A program made the position numbers and the translations under genes. From JASLQO01 sp002327525 (lineage in GTDB: Bacteria; Pseudomonadota; Gammaproteobacteria; Pseudomonadales; Azotimanducaceae), in contig JASLQO010000030.1 of assembly GCA_030744435.1 (NCBI GenBank), forward strand, positions 1 through 42,741: 42,741 nucleotides of DNA, given 5' to 3'. Positions 7,615 through 15,070 of this stretch are shown in pieces. Under the pieces are notes generated by a model. The model was not told where the DNA came from, did not search any database, and saw nothing but the letters and a program-made list of their open reading frames with translations. Position 1 is the first letter of the stretch. Every line of letters begins with the position of its first letter.

Positions 7615-7894
7615 GAACAGCGTGTCTGAAGACAGACGAGTCAATCGTCGCACCGCCACGGGCAGCGTGGTGAGCAACAAGATGGAAAAGAGCATCACCG
7701 TACTGGTGGAACGCCGTGTGCGTCACCCGGTTTACGGCAAGGTGGTACGCCGTTCCACCAAGTTGCACGCACACGATGAGAACAATGATTGCAATATCGG
7801 CGACACCGTCACCATCGAAGAGTGTCGGCCGATTTCGAAGATGAAGACGTGGACGCTGAAGAGCGTCGACGAACGCGCGACCATCATTGCGTAA
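7607..7894 (+). CDS. rpsQ: 30S ribosomal protein S17
   Basis: 95 residues against 84 in E. coli; the extra residues are an N-terminal extension (MAENSVSEDRRVNRR) before the OB-fold core GSVVSNKMEKSITVLVERRVRHPVYGK. S17 is a primary 16S binder. The start is GTG 7607, with AGGAGG at 7595-7600. It is the last gene of the S10-type block; a 77-nt gap with a REP-like element separates it from rplN. Confidence 0.96.
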   Translation: MAENSVSEDRRVNRRTATGSVVSNKMEKSITVLVERRVRHPVYGKVVRRSTKLHAHDENNDCNIGDTVTIEECRPISKMKTWTLKSVDERATIIA

Positions 7895-7907
7895 CGATTA
7901 AAGGAAA

Positions 7908-7949
7908 CTGTAGGAGCGGCAGCCGGCCGAAGGACGGTCGGTCGTGATC
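7908..7949 (+). repeat. REP-like palindromic element, copy A (rpsQ-rplN gap)
   Basis: It begins CTGTAGGAGCGGC and contains a stem of GCCGGCC (7922-7928) with GGTCGGT (7936-7942, two G-T pairs), ending CGTGATC. It shares the frame CTGTrGGAGCGGC...CGGTCGGT..yGATC with copy B at 12055-12101. It resembles the GTGGGAGCGGC-type REP sequences of Pseudomonas and relatives. Confidence 0.6.
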
Positions 7950-7971
7950 AAGCGACTAGGTAGACAAAGAG

Positions 7972-8340
7972 ATGATCCAAACAGAATCCATGCTGGACAT
8001 CGCCGACAACAGCGGCGCGCGGCGGGTGCAGTGCATCAAGGTGCTGGGTGGCTCGCACCGCCGGTATGCCGGTATCGGTGACATCATCAAGGTGACGGTG
8101 AAAGAGGCCATCCCACGTGGCCGGGTCAAAAAGGGCCAGGTGATGAACGCGGTGGTCGTGCGTACGAAGAAGGGCGTGCGTCGTGCGGACGGATCACTCA
8201 TCCGATTCGACCAGAATGCCGCGGTTTTACTCAATCAGCAGAACCAGCCGGTGGGAACGCGGATATTCGGGCCCGTCACGCGCGAGCTACGCAACGAGAA
8301 CTTCATGCGCATTATATCGCTCGCGCCAGAAGTGCTGTGA
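7972..8340 (+). CDS. rplN: 50S ribosomal protein L14
   Basis: 122 residues (123 in E. coli), MIQTESMLDIADNSGARRVQCIKVLGGS, ending in the conserved RELRNENFMRIISLAPEVL. L14 forms intersubunit bridges and is the target of the silencing factor RsfS, which is encoded in this window at 22314. It is first gene of the spc-type block. The Shine-Dalgarno is modest (AGG at 7958-7960 or AAAGAG abutting), perhaps because a repeat element occupies the leader. Confidence 0.97.
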   Translation: MIQTESMLDIADNSGARRVQCIKVLGGSHRRYAGIGDIIKVTVKEAIPRGRVKKGQVMNAVVVRTKKGVRRADGSLIRFDQNAAVLLNQQNQPVGTRIFGPVTRELRNENFMRIISLAPEVL

Positions 8341-8371
8341 AAGAAGCTTCAGCGGCAGATAGAGAAACCGG

Positions 8372-8686
8372 ATGTTGAAGATTAAACAAGACGATGAAGT
8401 AATCGTGATCGCGGGCCGCGACAAGGGCAAGCGTGGCGAAGTGTTACGCGTACTCGATGGCGGGCGTCTGCTGGTGACGGGTGTGAACATGCTCAAGAAG
8501 CACACTCGCCCCGATCCCAACGCCGGTCAGCCGGGCGGCATCGTCGAACAGGAAGGTTCCATCGATGTATCCAACGTGGCGATCTGGAACCCGGATGCGG
8601 AAAAGGCCGACCGTGTGGGCTTTCGCGAGGAAGATGGCGAAAAGGTGCGTTTCTACAAGTCCACCAACGAGATCATTGACGAGTAA
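8372..8686 (+). CDS. rplX: 50S ribosomal protein L24
   Basis: 104 residues, as in E. coli. It has the KOW motif DEVIVIAGRDKGKRGEVLRV near the N-terminus. It is an assembly initiator protein at the 5' end of 23S rRNA. It starts at ATG 8372, 31 nt after rplN, and ends 5 nt before rplE. Confidence 0.96.
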   Translation: MLKIKQDDEVIVIAGRDKGKRGEVLRVLDGGRLLVTGVNMLKKHTRPDPNAGQPGGIVEQEGSIDVSNVAIWNPDAEKADRVGFREEDGEKVRFYKSTNEIIDE

Positions 8687-8691
8687 ACACA

Positions 8692-9243
8692 GTGTCTAAC
8701 CTGTACCAAGAATACGTGGAAGAGATCCGGCCGCAGCTGCAGCAGGAATTGGGTTACAAAAACCTGATGCAGGTGCCGAGGCTCAAGAAGATTACGCTGA
8801 ACATGGGCGTGGGCGATGCTGTGGGTGATCGGAAGGTCATGAAGAACGCAGTTTCGGATATGACGCTGATCGCGGGCCAGAAGCCTATTGTGACCAACGC
8901 ACGAAAGTCCGAGGCGGGTTTCAAGATTCGTGAGGGCTGGCCCATCGGTTGCAAGGTCACGCTGCGGCGCGGGCGCATGTACGAGTTTGTCGAGCGGCTG
9001 ATCAGTATCGCGATTCCGCGTACGCGGGACTTTCGAGGCCTGAATCCCAAGTCCTTCGACGGGCGCGGTAACTTCTCGATGGGTATCGCGGAACAGATCG
9101 TGTTCGCGGAAATCGATTACGACAAGATCGACAAGATTCGCGGGTTGAACATCACGGTGACGACTACGGCACCAACGGACGAAGAGGCGCTGCAGCTGCT
9201 GCGCGGCTTCAACTTCCCCTTCCGCGGCCAGACAGCAGCATAG
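8692..9243 (+). CDS. rplE: 50S ribosomal protein L5
   Basis: 183 residues (179 in E. coli): LMQVPRLKKITLNMGVGDA, KPIVTNARKSEAGFKIREGWPIGCKVTLR and the C-terminal NITVTTTAPTDEEALQLLRGFNFPF. It binds 5S rRNA in the central protuberance. The start is GTG 8692, 5 nt after rplX. In E. coli the S8 translational repressor acts at the rplE start; I did not identify an equivalent fold here. Confidence 0.97.
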   Translation: MSNLYQEYVEEIRPQLQQELGYKNLMQVPRLKKITLNMGVGDAVGDRKVMKNAVSDMTLIAGQKPIVTNARKSEAGFKIREGWPIGCKVTLRRGRMYEFVERLISIAIPRTRDFRGLNPKSFDGRGNFSMGIAEQIVFAEIDYDKIDKIRGLNITVTTTAPTDEEALQLLRGFNFPFRGQTAA

Positions 9244-9270
9244 CGGTAGTAGAGGAGCAAGGAAAGGAAT

Positions 9271-9576
9271 ATGGCAAAAATGTCCATGATCGAGCGCGAA
9301 AAGAAGCGCGCCAAAACGGTAGCCAAGTACGCGGCCAAGCGTGAAGCACTGAAAAAGATCATCAACGATAGCCACGCGGCGGACGACGAGCGTTGGGAAG
9401 CTCAGCTTAAGTTACAGAAGTTGCCGCGCAACGCATCCCCCGTACGGCAGCAGCGACGTTGCGGCATAACCGGTCGCCCACACGCCGTGTACCGGAAGTT
9501 CGGGCTGGGCCGCAACAAGCTGCGTGAGGCAGCCATGCGCGGCGACGTGCCGGGCTTGGTCAAGGCGAGCTGGTAG
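9271..9576 (+). CDS. rpsN: 30S ribosomal protein S14 (zinc-free type)
   Basis: 101 residues, the long zinc-independent form; the CXXC pairs of the short form are absent and only one Cys (RRCGITGRPHAVYRKFGLGRNKLR) remains. It sits in the 30S head near S10 and S3. AAGGAA at 9261-9267 precedes ATG 9271. Confidence 0.96.
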   Translation: MAKMSMIEREKKRAKTVAKYAAKREALKKIINDSHAADDERWEAQLKLQKLPRNASPVRQQRRCGITGRPHAVYRKFGLGRNKLREAAMRGDVPGLVKASW

Positions 9577-9596
9577 GTTCCAAGGAGAAAGAACAG

Positions 9597-9989
9597 ATGT
9601 CTATGCAGGATCCCATCGCAGACATGCTCACGCGCATACGCAATGCACAAAGCGCGAGTCACCCCGACGTCTCGATGCCCAGTTCTACCATCAAGTCCGC
9701 CATCTGCGCGGTACTGGAAAGTGAAGGCTACATCGAGGGTTACAGCGTCGAAGAAGGTGGTAAGCCGGAGCTGAGCGTAAAGCTCAAGTATCACGAAGGC
9801 ACAGCGGTGATAGAAGAACTGGTGCGCGTCAGCCGACCGGGCCTGCGAGTGTACAAGCCCGCGGACAATCTGCCGCGCGTCCGCGATGGGCTGGGCGTGG
9901 CGATCGTGAGTACCAACAAAGGTGTCATGTCCGACCAGAATGCCCGTAACGAGGGTGTTGGCGGCGAGGTGCTTTGCACCGTCTTTTAA
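9597..9989 (+). CDS. rpsH: 30S ribosomal protein S8
   Basis: 130 residues starting MSMQDPIADMLTRIRNAQ exactly like E. coli S8; ends with the conserved GVGGEVLCTVF. It is a primary 16S binder and, in E. coli, the autogenous repressor of the spc operon. The start ATG 9597 has AAGGAG at 9582-9587; the ATG at 9603 is internal. Confidence 0.97.
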   Translation: MSMQDPIADMLTRIRNAQSASHPDVSMPSSTIKSAICAVLESEGYIEGYSVEEGGKPELSVKLKYHEGTAVIEELVRVSRPGLRVYKPADNLPRVRDGLGVAIVSTNKGVMSDQNARNEGVGGEVLCTVF

Positions 9990-10015
9990 GACGCGTGTTC
10001 ATAGCAGGGAATTCG

Positions 10016-10549
10016 ATGTCACGAATAGCAAACAATCCAGTAGAAGTGCCAACCGGTGTCGAGGTGAAACTGGATGGACAGAGTGTCAGTGTAAAGGGTG
10101 CGAAGGGCGCGCTAGCGCACGAGGTGCATGGTTTGGTAGAGGTTTCGGAAAGCGAGGGAAAACTGACATTTGCAGCACGCGACAATGCAAAAACCTCGCG
10201 TGCTCTCGCGGGTACGACGCGCGCGCTGGTGAACAACATGGTCGTCGGTGTGACAGAGGGCTTCGAGCGCAGGCTCGAGCTGCAGGGTGTTGGATACAGG
10301 GCGCAGGCGCGGGGCAAGAAACTCAATCTGATCCTGGGATTTTCTCACCCGGTCCAGTACGCACTGCCGGAGGGTATCGAGGTTGAAACGCCTAGCCAGA
10401 CCGAGATCGTGATCAAAGGCGCCAGTAAGCAGTTGGTTGGCCAGGTGGCAGCGGAGATCCGGAAATTGCGGCCTCCAGAGCCGTATAAGGGCAAGGGTGT
10501 GCGGTACGCGAACGAGCGCGTGCGGCGCAAAGAAGCCAAGAAGAAGTAG
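10016..10549 (+). CDS. rplF: 50S ribosomal protein L6
   Basis: 177 residues, as in E. coli, from ATG 10016 (MSRIANNPVEVPTGV), with AGGGA at 10006-10010. It has two repeated alpha/beta domains; the C-terminal RRPPEPYKGKG-type signature appears as LRPPEPYKGKGVRYANE. It sits near the sarcin-ricin loop. The frame is open upstream into rpsH, but the family start fixes this one. Confidence 0.97.
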   Translation: MSRIANNPVEVPTGVEVKLDGQSVSVKGAKGALAHEVHGLVEVSESEGKLTFAARDNAKTSRALAGTTRALVNNMVVGVTEGFERRLELQGVGYRAQARGKKLNLILGFSHPVQYALPEGIEVETPSQTEIVIKGASKQLVGQVAAEIRKLRPPEPYKGKGVRYANERVRRKEAKKK

Positions 10550-10554
10550 CAAAC

Positions 10555-10905
10555 ATGCAGGACAAGAAACAGTCGAGATTGCGACGTGCCAGAAAGACAC
10601 GCATGCGTATGCGTGAAAAAGGTGATACGAGGCTCACGGTGCATCGCACGCCGAAGCACATCTACGCACAAATCATCTCTGCTGACGGCACGACAGTGCT
10701 CGCGCAGGCCTCAACGCTTGATGAGACTCTGCGCGGTAGCGGTACGGGCAATATAGATGCAGCAGCCAGGGTCGGAGCACTGGTTGGTGAGCGCGGCAAG
10801 GCGGCGGGCGTGACACAAGTTGCTTTCGACCGTTCCGGATACAAATATCACGGCCGGGTGAAAGCCTTGGCGGAAGCGGCTCGCGAAGCCGGTTTGGAGT
10901 TCTGA
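10555..10905 (+). CDS. rplR: 50S ribosomal protein L18
   Basis: 116 residues (117 in E. coli). It has a basic N-terminus (KKQSRLRRARKTRMRMREKGDTRLTVHRTPKHIYAQ) and the C-terminal FDRSGYKYHGRVKALAEAAREAGLEF typical of L18. It carries 5S rRNA into the 50S with L5. It starts 5 nt after rplF and ends 1 nt before rpsE. Confidence 0.97.
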   Translation: MQDKKQSRLRRARKTRMRMREKGDTRLTVHRTPKHIYAQIISADGTTVLAQASTLDETLRGSGTGNIDAAARVGALVGERGKAAGVTQVAFDRSGYKYHGRVKALAEAAREAGLEF

Positions 10906-10906
10906 T

Positions 10907-11410
10907 ATGGCGTATACAGACGAAGTACGCGAAGAAGGCCTGGTGGAGAAGCTGGTTCAGGTGAACCGGGTGGCCAAGGTAGTTAAAGGTGGCCGGATCT
11001 TTGGCTTTACAGCACTCACCGTGGTTGGTGACGGACACGGCCGGGTGGGCTTTGGCCGCGGCAAAGCGCGCGAGGTGCCACTGGCAATACAGAAGGCCAT
11101 GGAAGCGGCCCGCCGTGACATGGTGGACATCGACCTGAATGGGTCGACCATCTGGTACCCGCTCACCGCCCGGCATGGTGCCTCGAAGGTGTACATGCAA
11201 CCGGCATCCGAGGGTACCGGCGTGATCGCGGGCGGTACGATGCGTGCCTTACTCGAAGCGGCGGGAATACACAACGTGCTTGCCAAGTGCTACGGCTCGA
11301 CCAATCCGGTGAACGTGATACGCGCCACATTCAAGGCCCTGACTGAAATGCGCTCGCCGGAGCAGGTGGCCGAGAAACGAGGCAAGACGGTCGAGCAACT
11401 TGGGGTCTAA
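10907..11410 (+). CDS. rpsE: 30S ribosomal protein S5
   Basis: 167 residues, as in E. coli: the dsRBD-like N-domain (EKLVQVNRVAKVVKGGRIFGFTALTVVGDGHGRVGFGRGKAREVP) and a C-terminal S5 fold (VLAKCYGSTNPVNVIRATFKAL). It helps form the mRNA entry site and decoding fidelity region; the spectinomycin loop (VAKVVKGGR) looks ordinary. It begins one base after the rplR stop. Confidence 0.97.
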   Translation: MAYTDEVREEGLVEKLVQVNRVAKVVKGGRIFGFTALTVVGDGHGRVGFGRGKAREVPLAIQKAMEAARRDMVDIDLNGSTIWYPLTARHGASKVYMQPASEGTGVIAGGTMRALLEAAGIHNVLAKCYGSTNPVNVIRATFKALTEMRSPEQVAEKRGKTVEQLGV

Positions 11411-11413
11411 CCG

Positions 11414-11605
11414 ATGAGCGACAAGAAGATAGTTGTCACGCTCGTGAAGAGCACTTCGGGTTGCGTGAAGAAGCACCGGGCTTGTGTTGCGGGGCTGGGT
11501 TTGCGACGCATTGGCCACAGTGTCGAGGTGGAGGATACCCCCTCGGTGCGTGGCATGATCAATCGGGTCAGCTACATGGTCCGGGTGGAAGGAGAGCAGA
11601 CATGA
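11414..11605 (+). CDS. rpmD: 50S ribosomal protein L30
   Basis: 63 residues (59 in E. coli): VVTLVKSTSGCVKKHRACVAGLGLRRIGHSVEVEDTPSVRGMINRVSYMVRVE. It starts at ATG 11414, 3 nt after rpsE, and its stop overlaps the rplO start (ATGA at 11602-11605). Confidence 0.96.
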   Translation: MSDKKIVVTLVKSTSGCVKKHRACVAGLGLRRIGHSVEVEDTPSVRGMINRVSYMVRVEGEQT

Positions 11606-12036
11606 GGTTGAATGACCTCCACGCAGCAACAGGCGCTCGACGTGCGAAGCGCCGTGTGGGCCGGGGTTCGGGCGCGGGGCGGGGTAAGACCGCTGGCCGT
11701 GGCCAGAAGGGACAGAAGTCTCGTTCTGGTGGTGGCGTGCGCCCCGGATTCGAAGGCGGTCAGCTGCCGTTGCAGATGCGCATACCGAAATTCGGGTTCC
11801 GCTCTCGTATCGGTGCAGTGACGGCCGAGGTGCGCCTTGGCGAGCTTGCAAGAGTGGAAGGCGACGCGGTGAATCTGGAGACGCTCAAGGCGGCCAATGT
11901 CATACGTCGCGACAAGACCCGCGCGCGAATCATTCTCTCGGGTGGCATCGATCGTGCGGTGTCGGTGTCCGGCATCGCGGTAACCAGGGGCGCCAGGGAA
12001 GCCATCGAGGCGGCTGGCGGCAAGATAGAAGAGTAG
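11602..12036 (+). CDS. rplO: 50S ribosomal protein L15
   Basis: 144 residues, as in E. coli. The start ATG 11602 overlaps the rpmD stop; the frame is open further upstream, but MRLNDLHAATGARRAKRRVGRG is the family start. It has the glycine/arginine-rich extension GRGSGAGRGKTAGRGQKGQ that threads into 23S rRNA. GGAAGGAG at 11587-11594 serves as ribosome-binding site within rpmD. Confidence 0.97.
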   Translation: MRLNDLHAATGARRAKRRVGRGSGAGRGKTAGRGQKGQKSRSGGGVRPGFEGGQLPLQMRIPKFGFRSRIGAVTAEVRLGELARVEGDAVNLETLKAANVIRRDKTRARIILSGGIDRAVSVSGIAVTRGAREAIEAAGGKIEE

Positions 12037-12051
12037 ATAGCAGGAGACGAC

Positions 12052-12078
12052 ATGCTGTGGGAGCGGCTAAGGGCATGA
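12052..12078 (+). other. Possible 8-codon upstream ORF in the secY leader
   Basis: AGGAG at 12042-12046 and ATG at 12052 form a good initiation site that reads MLWERLRA and stops at 12076-12078. All but the first codon lies in REP-like copy B. It looks like the ribosome-binding site of the downstream gene was separated from it by the element. No evidence of expression can be seen from sequence. Confidence 0.3.
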
Positions 12079-12101
12079 GGCCGGTCGGTTGCGATCCACA
12101 G
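12055..12101 (+). repeat. REP-like palindromic element, copy B (rplO-secY gap)
   Basis: It is bounded by CTGTGG (12055-12060) and CCACAG (12096-12101) as an inverted repeat. It begins CTGTGGGAGCGGC and contains CCGGTCGGTTGCGATC. It shares both conserved blocks with copy A at 7908-7949 and resembles the GTGGGAGCGGC REP family. Confidence 0.65.
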
Positions 12102-12119
12102 GTAGAACAGTACAGGTAA

Positions 12120-13445
12120 ATGGTATCCACCCCAGGACAATTAGCAGGCAACCAGGCCGGTATCGCGGAACTCCGCAGCCGTCTTCTGTTCGTGTTGTTT
12201 GCTTTGCTCGTCTACCGGATTGGAACGCACATTCCATTGCCGGGGATCAACCCTGACCGACTCGCGGCACTCTTCGACCAGCAGCAGGGAGGCATTCTCG
12301 ATCTGTTTAACATGTTTTCCGGCGGTGCGATCGAGCGCATGAGCATCCTCGCGCTCGGTGTGGTCCCCTACATCACCTCCAGCATCATCATGAACCTGAT
12401 GTCGATGATGTATCCGGCGCTGCAGCAGCTGCGCAAGGAAGGAGAGTCCGGAAGGCGCAAGATCACTCAGTACACGCGCTACGGAACCCTCGGCATCGCC
12501 CTCATCCAGGGCTTCTCGCTGACCGTCACGCTCGCCAATCAGGGCCTCGCATTCACCAGCGGTCCAGTTTTCTACTTCGTGTCCATCGTGACGCTGGTAA
12601 CCGGTGCGCTGTTCATGATGTGGCTTGGTGAGCAGATCACCGAGCGCGGCGTAGGTAACGGTATTTCGCTGATCATTTTCTCAGGCATTGTGTCGGGTTT
12701 CCCGTCAGCCATCGGACAGTCGTTCGAGGCAGCACGCCAGGGTGATATCAACATTATCGCATTACTCGCTATCGGCCTGTTCGCGGTGGCCATAGTCGGT
12801 TTCGTGGTGTTTGTCGAACGTGGCCAGCGCCGCATCACGGTGAATTATGCCAAGCGTCAGCAAGGCCGCAGAATGTACCAGGGCCAGACCAGCCACTTGC
12901 CGTTGAAGATCAATATGGCTGGCGTCATTCCGGCGATTTTTGCCTCCTCACTGTTGCTGGCGCCAGCATCGATGGCGCAATGGTTCGGGCAGAGCCCGGG
13001 TCTTGGCTGGCTGCAGGAAGTAGCACTCGTGCTCTCGCCAGGCCAGCCGCTGTACATTCTGATGTTTGCCGCGGGCATTATTTTCTTCAGCTTTTTCTAC
13101 ACCGCCATCCAGTTCGACCCGAAAGACATGGCGGACAACCTGAAGCGGCAGGGCGCCTACGTGCCGGGTATCAGGCCAGGTCAACAGACCGCGCGTTATA
13201 TAGACGACGTGGTTACCCGGCTCACGGTATTCGGCGGGCTGTACGTGACACTCGTCTGCCTGCTGCCGGAGTTCATGATCGTGGCGTTCAACATCACCTT
13301 TCAACTCGGCGGCACCGCCCTGCTGATCGTGGTGGTGGTAGCCATGGACTTCATGTCGCAGGTACAGGCGCATCTGATGTCCAGTCAGTACGCGAAGCTG
13401 ATGGAAAAATCGAATCTCAAGGGCTACGGGCGCGGTCGGCGCTAG
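12120..13445 (+). CDS. secY: Protein translocase subunit SecY
   Basis: 441 residues (443 in E. coli), the channel-forming subunit of SecYEG in the inner membrane. Ten hydrophobic segments can be followed, from LLFVLFALLVYRIGTHIPLPG (TM1) with the plug region NMFSGGA, to the C-terminal SSQYAKLMEKSNLKGYGRGRR. The conserved LQQLRKEGESGRRKITQYTRYGT loop (cytosolic) and the IRPGQQTARYIDDVVTRLT loop (cytosolic C5, SecA/ribosome contact) are intact. The ATG at 12120 has only a weak ribosome site (ACAGG at 12112-12116), unlike most genes here; a REP-like element lies just upstream. Confidence 0.97.
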   Translation: MVSTPGQLAGNQAGIAELRSRLLFVLFALLVYRIGTHIPLPGINPDRLAALFDQQQGGILDLFNMFSGGAIERMSILALGVVPYITSSIIMNLMSMMYPALQQLRKEGESGRRKITQYTRYGTLGIALIQGFSLTVTLANQGLAFTSGPVFYFVSIVTLVTGALFMMWLGEQITERGVGNGISLIIFSGIVSGFPSAIGQSFEAARQGDINIIALLAIGLFAVAIVGFVVFVERGQRRITVNYAKRQQGRRMYQGQTSHLPLKINMAGVIPAIFASSLLLAPASMAQWFGQSPGLGWLQEVALVLSPGQPLYILMFAAGIIFFSFFYTAIQFDPKDMADNLKRQGAYVPGIRPGQQTARYIDDVVTRLTVFGGLYVTLVCLLPEFMIVAFNITFQLGGTALLIVVVVAMDFMSQVQAHLMSSQYAKLMEKSNLKGYGRGRR

Positions 13446-13474
13446 CGGGCCAGAGTTAGGAAGGCAGGTAAGCA

Positions 13475-13591
13475 ATGAAAGTAAGAGCCTCGGTCAAGAA
13501 GATATGTCGTAACTGCAAGATCGTTCGGCGCCAGGGTGTGGTGCGCGTGATCTGCAGTGCGGAACCGCGTCACAAACAGCGCCAGGGTTGA
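13475..13591 (+). CDS. rpmJ: 50S ribosomal protein L36 (zinc-binding form)
   Basis: 38 residues reading MKVRASVKKICRNCKIVRRQ and ending AEPRHKQRQG. The zinc ligands Cys11, Cys14, Cys27 and His33 are all present, so this is the C+ paralogue. It lies between secY and rpsM, its usual site. TAGGAAGG at 13457-13464 is a good ribosome site. Confidence 0.96.
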   Translation: MKVRASVKKICRNCKIVRRQGVVRVICSAEPRHKQRQG

Positions 13592-13633
13592 TTACAGGCG
13601 CAGATGCGGAAAAGGAAAACAACGGAGTAACTG

Positions 13634-13990
13634 ATGGCACGTATTGCCGGAATCAACGTTCCAGACAACAAGCACGCTGGCATCTCGCTGACCTATATCT
13701 ATGGCGTAGGCCGTACGACAGCAAAGAAGGTCTGCGAGGGCGCAGGGGTGGATCCGTCTGTGAGGGTTCAGGACCTTTCGGAAGCAGATCTCGACGCGAT
13801 ACGTAGTGAGATCGCGCGCCTTCCGGTCGAAGGCGATCTGCGGCGCGAGGTGTCGATGAATATCAAGCGCCTCATGGATCTCGGCTGCTACCGGGGCATA
13901 CGCCATCGCCGTGGGTTGCCGGTAAATGGCCAGCGCACGCGCACCAACGCGCGTACGCGCAAAGGCCCGCGCCGGCCGATTCGCAAGTAA
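13634..13990 (+). CDS. rpsM: 30S ribosomal protein S13
   Basis: 118 residues, as in E. coli: MARIAGINVPDNKHAGISLTYIYGVG, the helix-two-turn-helix region, CYRGIRHRRGLPVNGQRT and a basic tail KGPRRPIRK that contacts P-site tRNA. It is the first gene of the alpha-type block, 42 nt after rpmJ, with GGAG at 13623-13626. Confidence 0.97.
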   Translation: MARIAGINVPDNKHAGISLTYIYGVGRTTAKKVCEGAGVDPSVRVQDLSEADLDAIRSEIARLPVEGDLRREVSMNIKRLMDLGCYRGIRHRRGLPVNGQRTRTNARTRKGPRRPIRK

Positions 13991-14033
13991 GCGTAGAAAA
14001 GACAGTGCATACAGAATACAGGTAAGAGAGAAA

Positions 14034-14408
14034 ATGGCAGAACGCAAGAAAGCCAAGCGAGTAGTGACGGACGGTGTGGCACACATCCATGCCTCCTTCA
14101 ACAACACGATCATCACCATCAGCGATCGCCAGGGTAATGCGTTATGCTGGGCGACCGCCGGTGGATCCGGGTTCCGCGGTTCGCGTAAGAGCACACCGTT
14201 CGCGGCGCAGGTTGCGGCCGAGCGCGCATGCAACACCGCCCTCGAATTCGGCATGAAGAGCGTGGACGTGTTCGTCAAGGGCCCGGGCCCGGGTCGTGAA
14301 TCTGCAGTTCGCGCACTAAACGCTGCGGGATTGCGCATCAACAGTATTTCTGACGTCACCCCGATTCCGCACAACGGGTGTCGCCCGCCGAAACGGCGTC
14401 GGGTCTGA
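14034..14408 (+). CDS. rpsK: 30S ribosomal protein S11
   Basis: 124 residues (129 in E. coli) from ATG 14034 (MAERKKAKRVVTDGVAHIHASFNNTI); the frame stays open upstream into rpsM but the family start is here. It contains GGSGFRGSRKSTPFAAQVAAE and the C-terminal ITDVTPIPHNGCRPPKRRRV-like end (SDVTPIPHNGCRPPKRRRV). It is part of the 30S platform at the mRNA exit. Confidence 0.97.
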   Translation: MAERKKAKRVVTDGVAHIHASFNNTIITISDRQGNALCWATAGGSGFRGSRKSTPFAAQVAAERACNTALEFGMKSVDVFVKGPGPGRESAVRALNAAGLRINSISDVTPIPHNGCRPPKRRRV

Positions 14409-14429
14409 GTGGGGGTGTAGGAGAACGAT

Positions 14430-15050
14430 ATGGCTCGATATCTGGGACCAAAACTGAAGCTGTCTCGCCGCGAGGGAACGGATCTGTTCCTCAAAAGCGG
14501 TGTTCGGCCCATCGATTCCAAGTGCAAGATCGACACCGCGCCGGGCCAGCACGGCGTTCGCCGTGGGCGTCTGAGCGACTATGCGATTCAGTTGCGCGAG
14601 AAGCAGAAGGTACGTCGCTTGTACGGTGTGCTGGAGAAGCAGTTTCGCAACTACTACAAGAACGCAGATCGGCTGAAGGGGGCGACGGGTGAAAACCTGC
14701 TGCGCCTGCTCGAATCGCGCCTTGACAATGTCGTGTACCGCATGGGCTACGGTTCCACGCGCGCGGAATCCCGTCAGCTCGTATCGCACAAGGCGATTAC
14801 CGTGAACGGACAGTTGGTGAACATCCCGTCCTATCGGGTGAACCCGGAAGACGTGGTGGCAGTGGCGGGAAAAGCCCGTGGTCAGCTACGTATCCAGGCC
14901 GCGTTGCAGTTGTCTGTACAGCGCTCACCGATCGATTGGGTGGACGTCGACATCGACAAGAAAGAAGGCGTGTTTAAGCGCCATCCGGACCGCAGCGAAC
15001 TACCGCAGGAAATCAACGAAAACCTCATCGTAGAGCTTTACTCTAAGTAA
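14430..15050 (+). CDS. rpsD: 30S ribosomal protein S4
   Basis: 206 residues, as in E. coli: MARYLGPKLKLSRREGTDLFL, and an S4 RNA-binding domain LESRLDNVVYRMGYGSTRAESRQLVSHKAITVNG (about residues 92-125). It initiates 30S assembly and is the autogenous repressor of the alpha operon in E. coli. AGGAG at 14419-14423 precedes ATG 14430. Confidence 0.97.
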   Translation: MARYLGPKLKLSRREGTDLFLKSGVRPIDSKCKIDTAPGQHGVRRGRLSDYAIQLREKQKVRRLYGVLEKQFRNYYKNADRLKGATGENLLRLLESRLDNVVYRMGYGSTRAESRQLVSHKAITVNGQLVNIPSYRVNPEDVVAVAGKARGQLRIQAALQLSVQRSPIDWVDVDIDKKEGVFKRHPDRSELPQEINENLIVELYSK

Positions 15051-15070
15051 GCCTAAAGGAGACGCGATTT

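Noticed and set aside
6388..7698. Open minus-strand frame of 436 codons across rpsC-rplP-rpmC
   Set aside because: It is antisense to three certain ribosomal genes, and the His/Leu/Arg-rich translation is typical of a GC-rich shadow frame.
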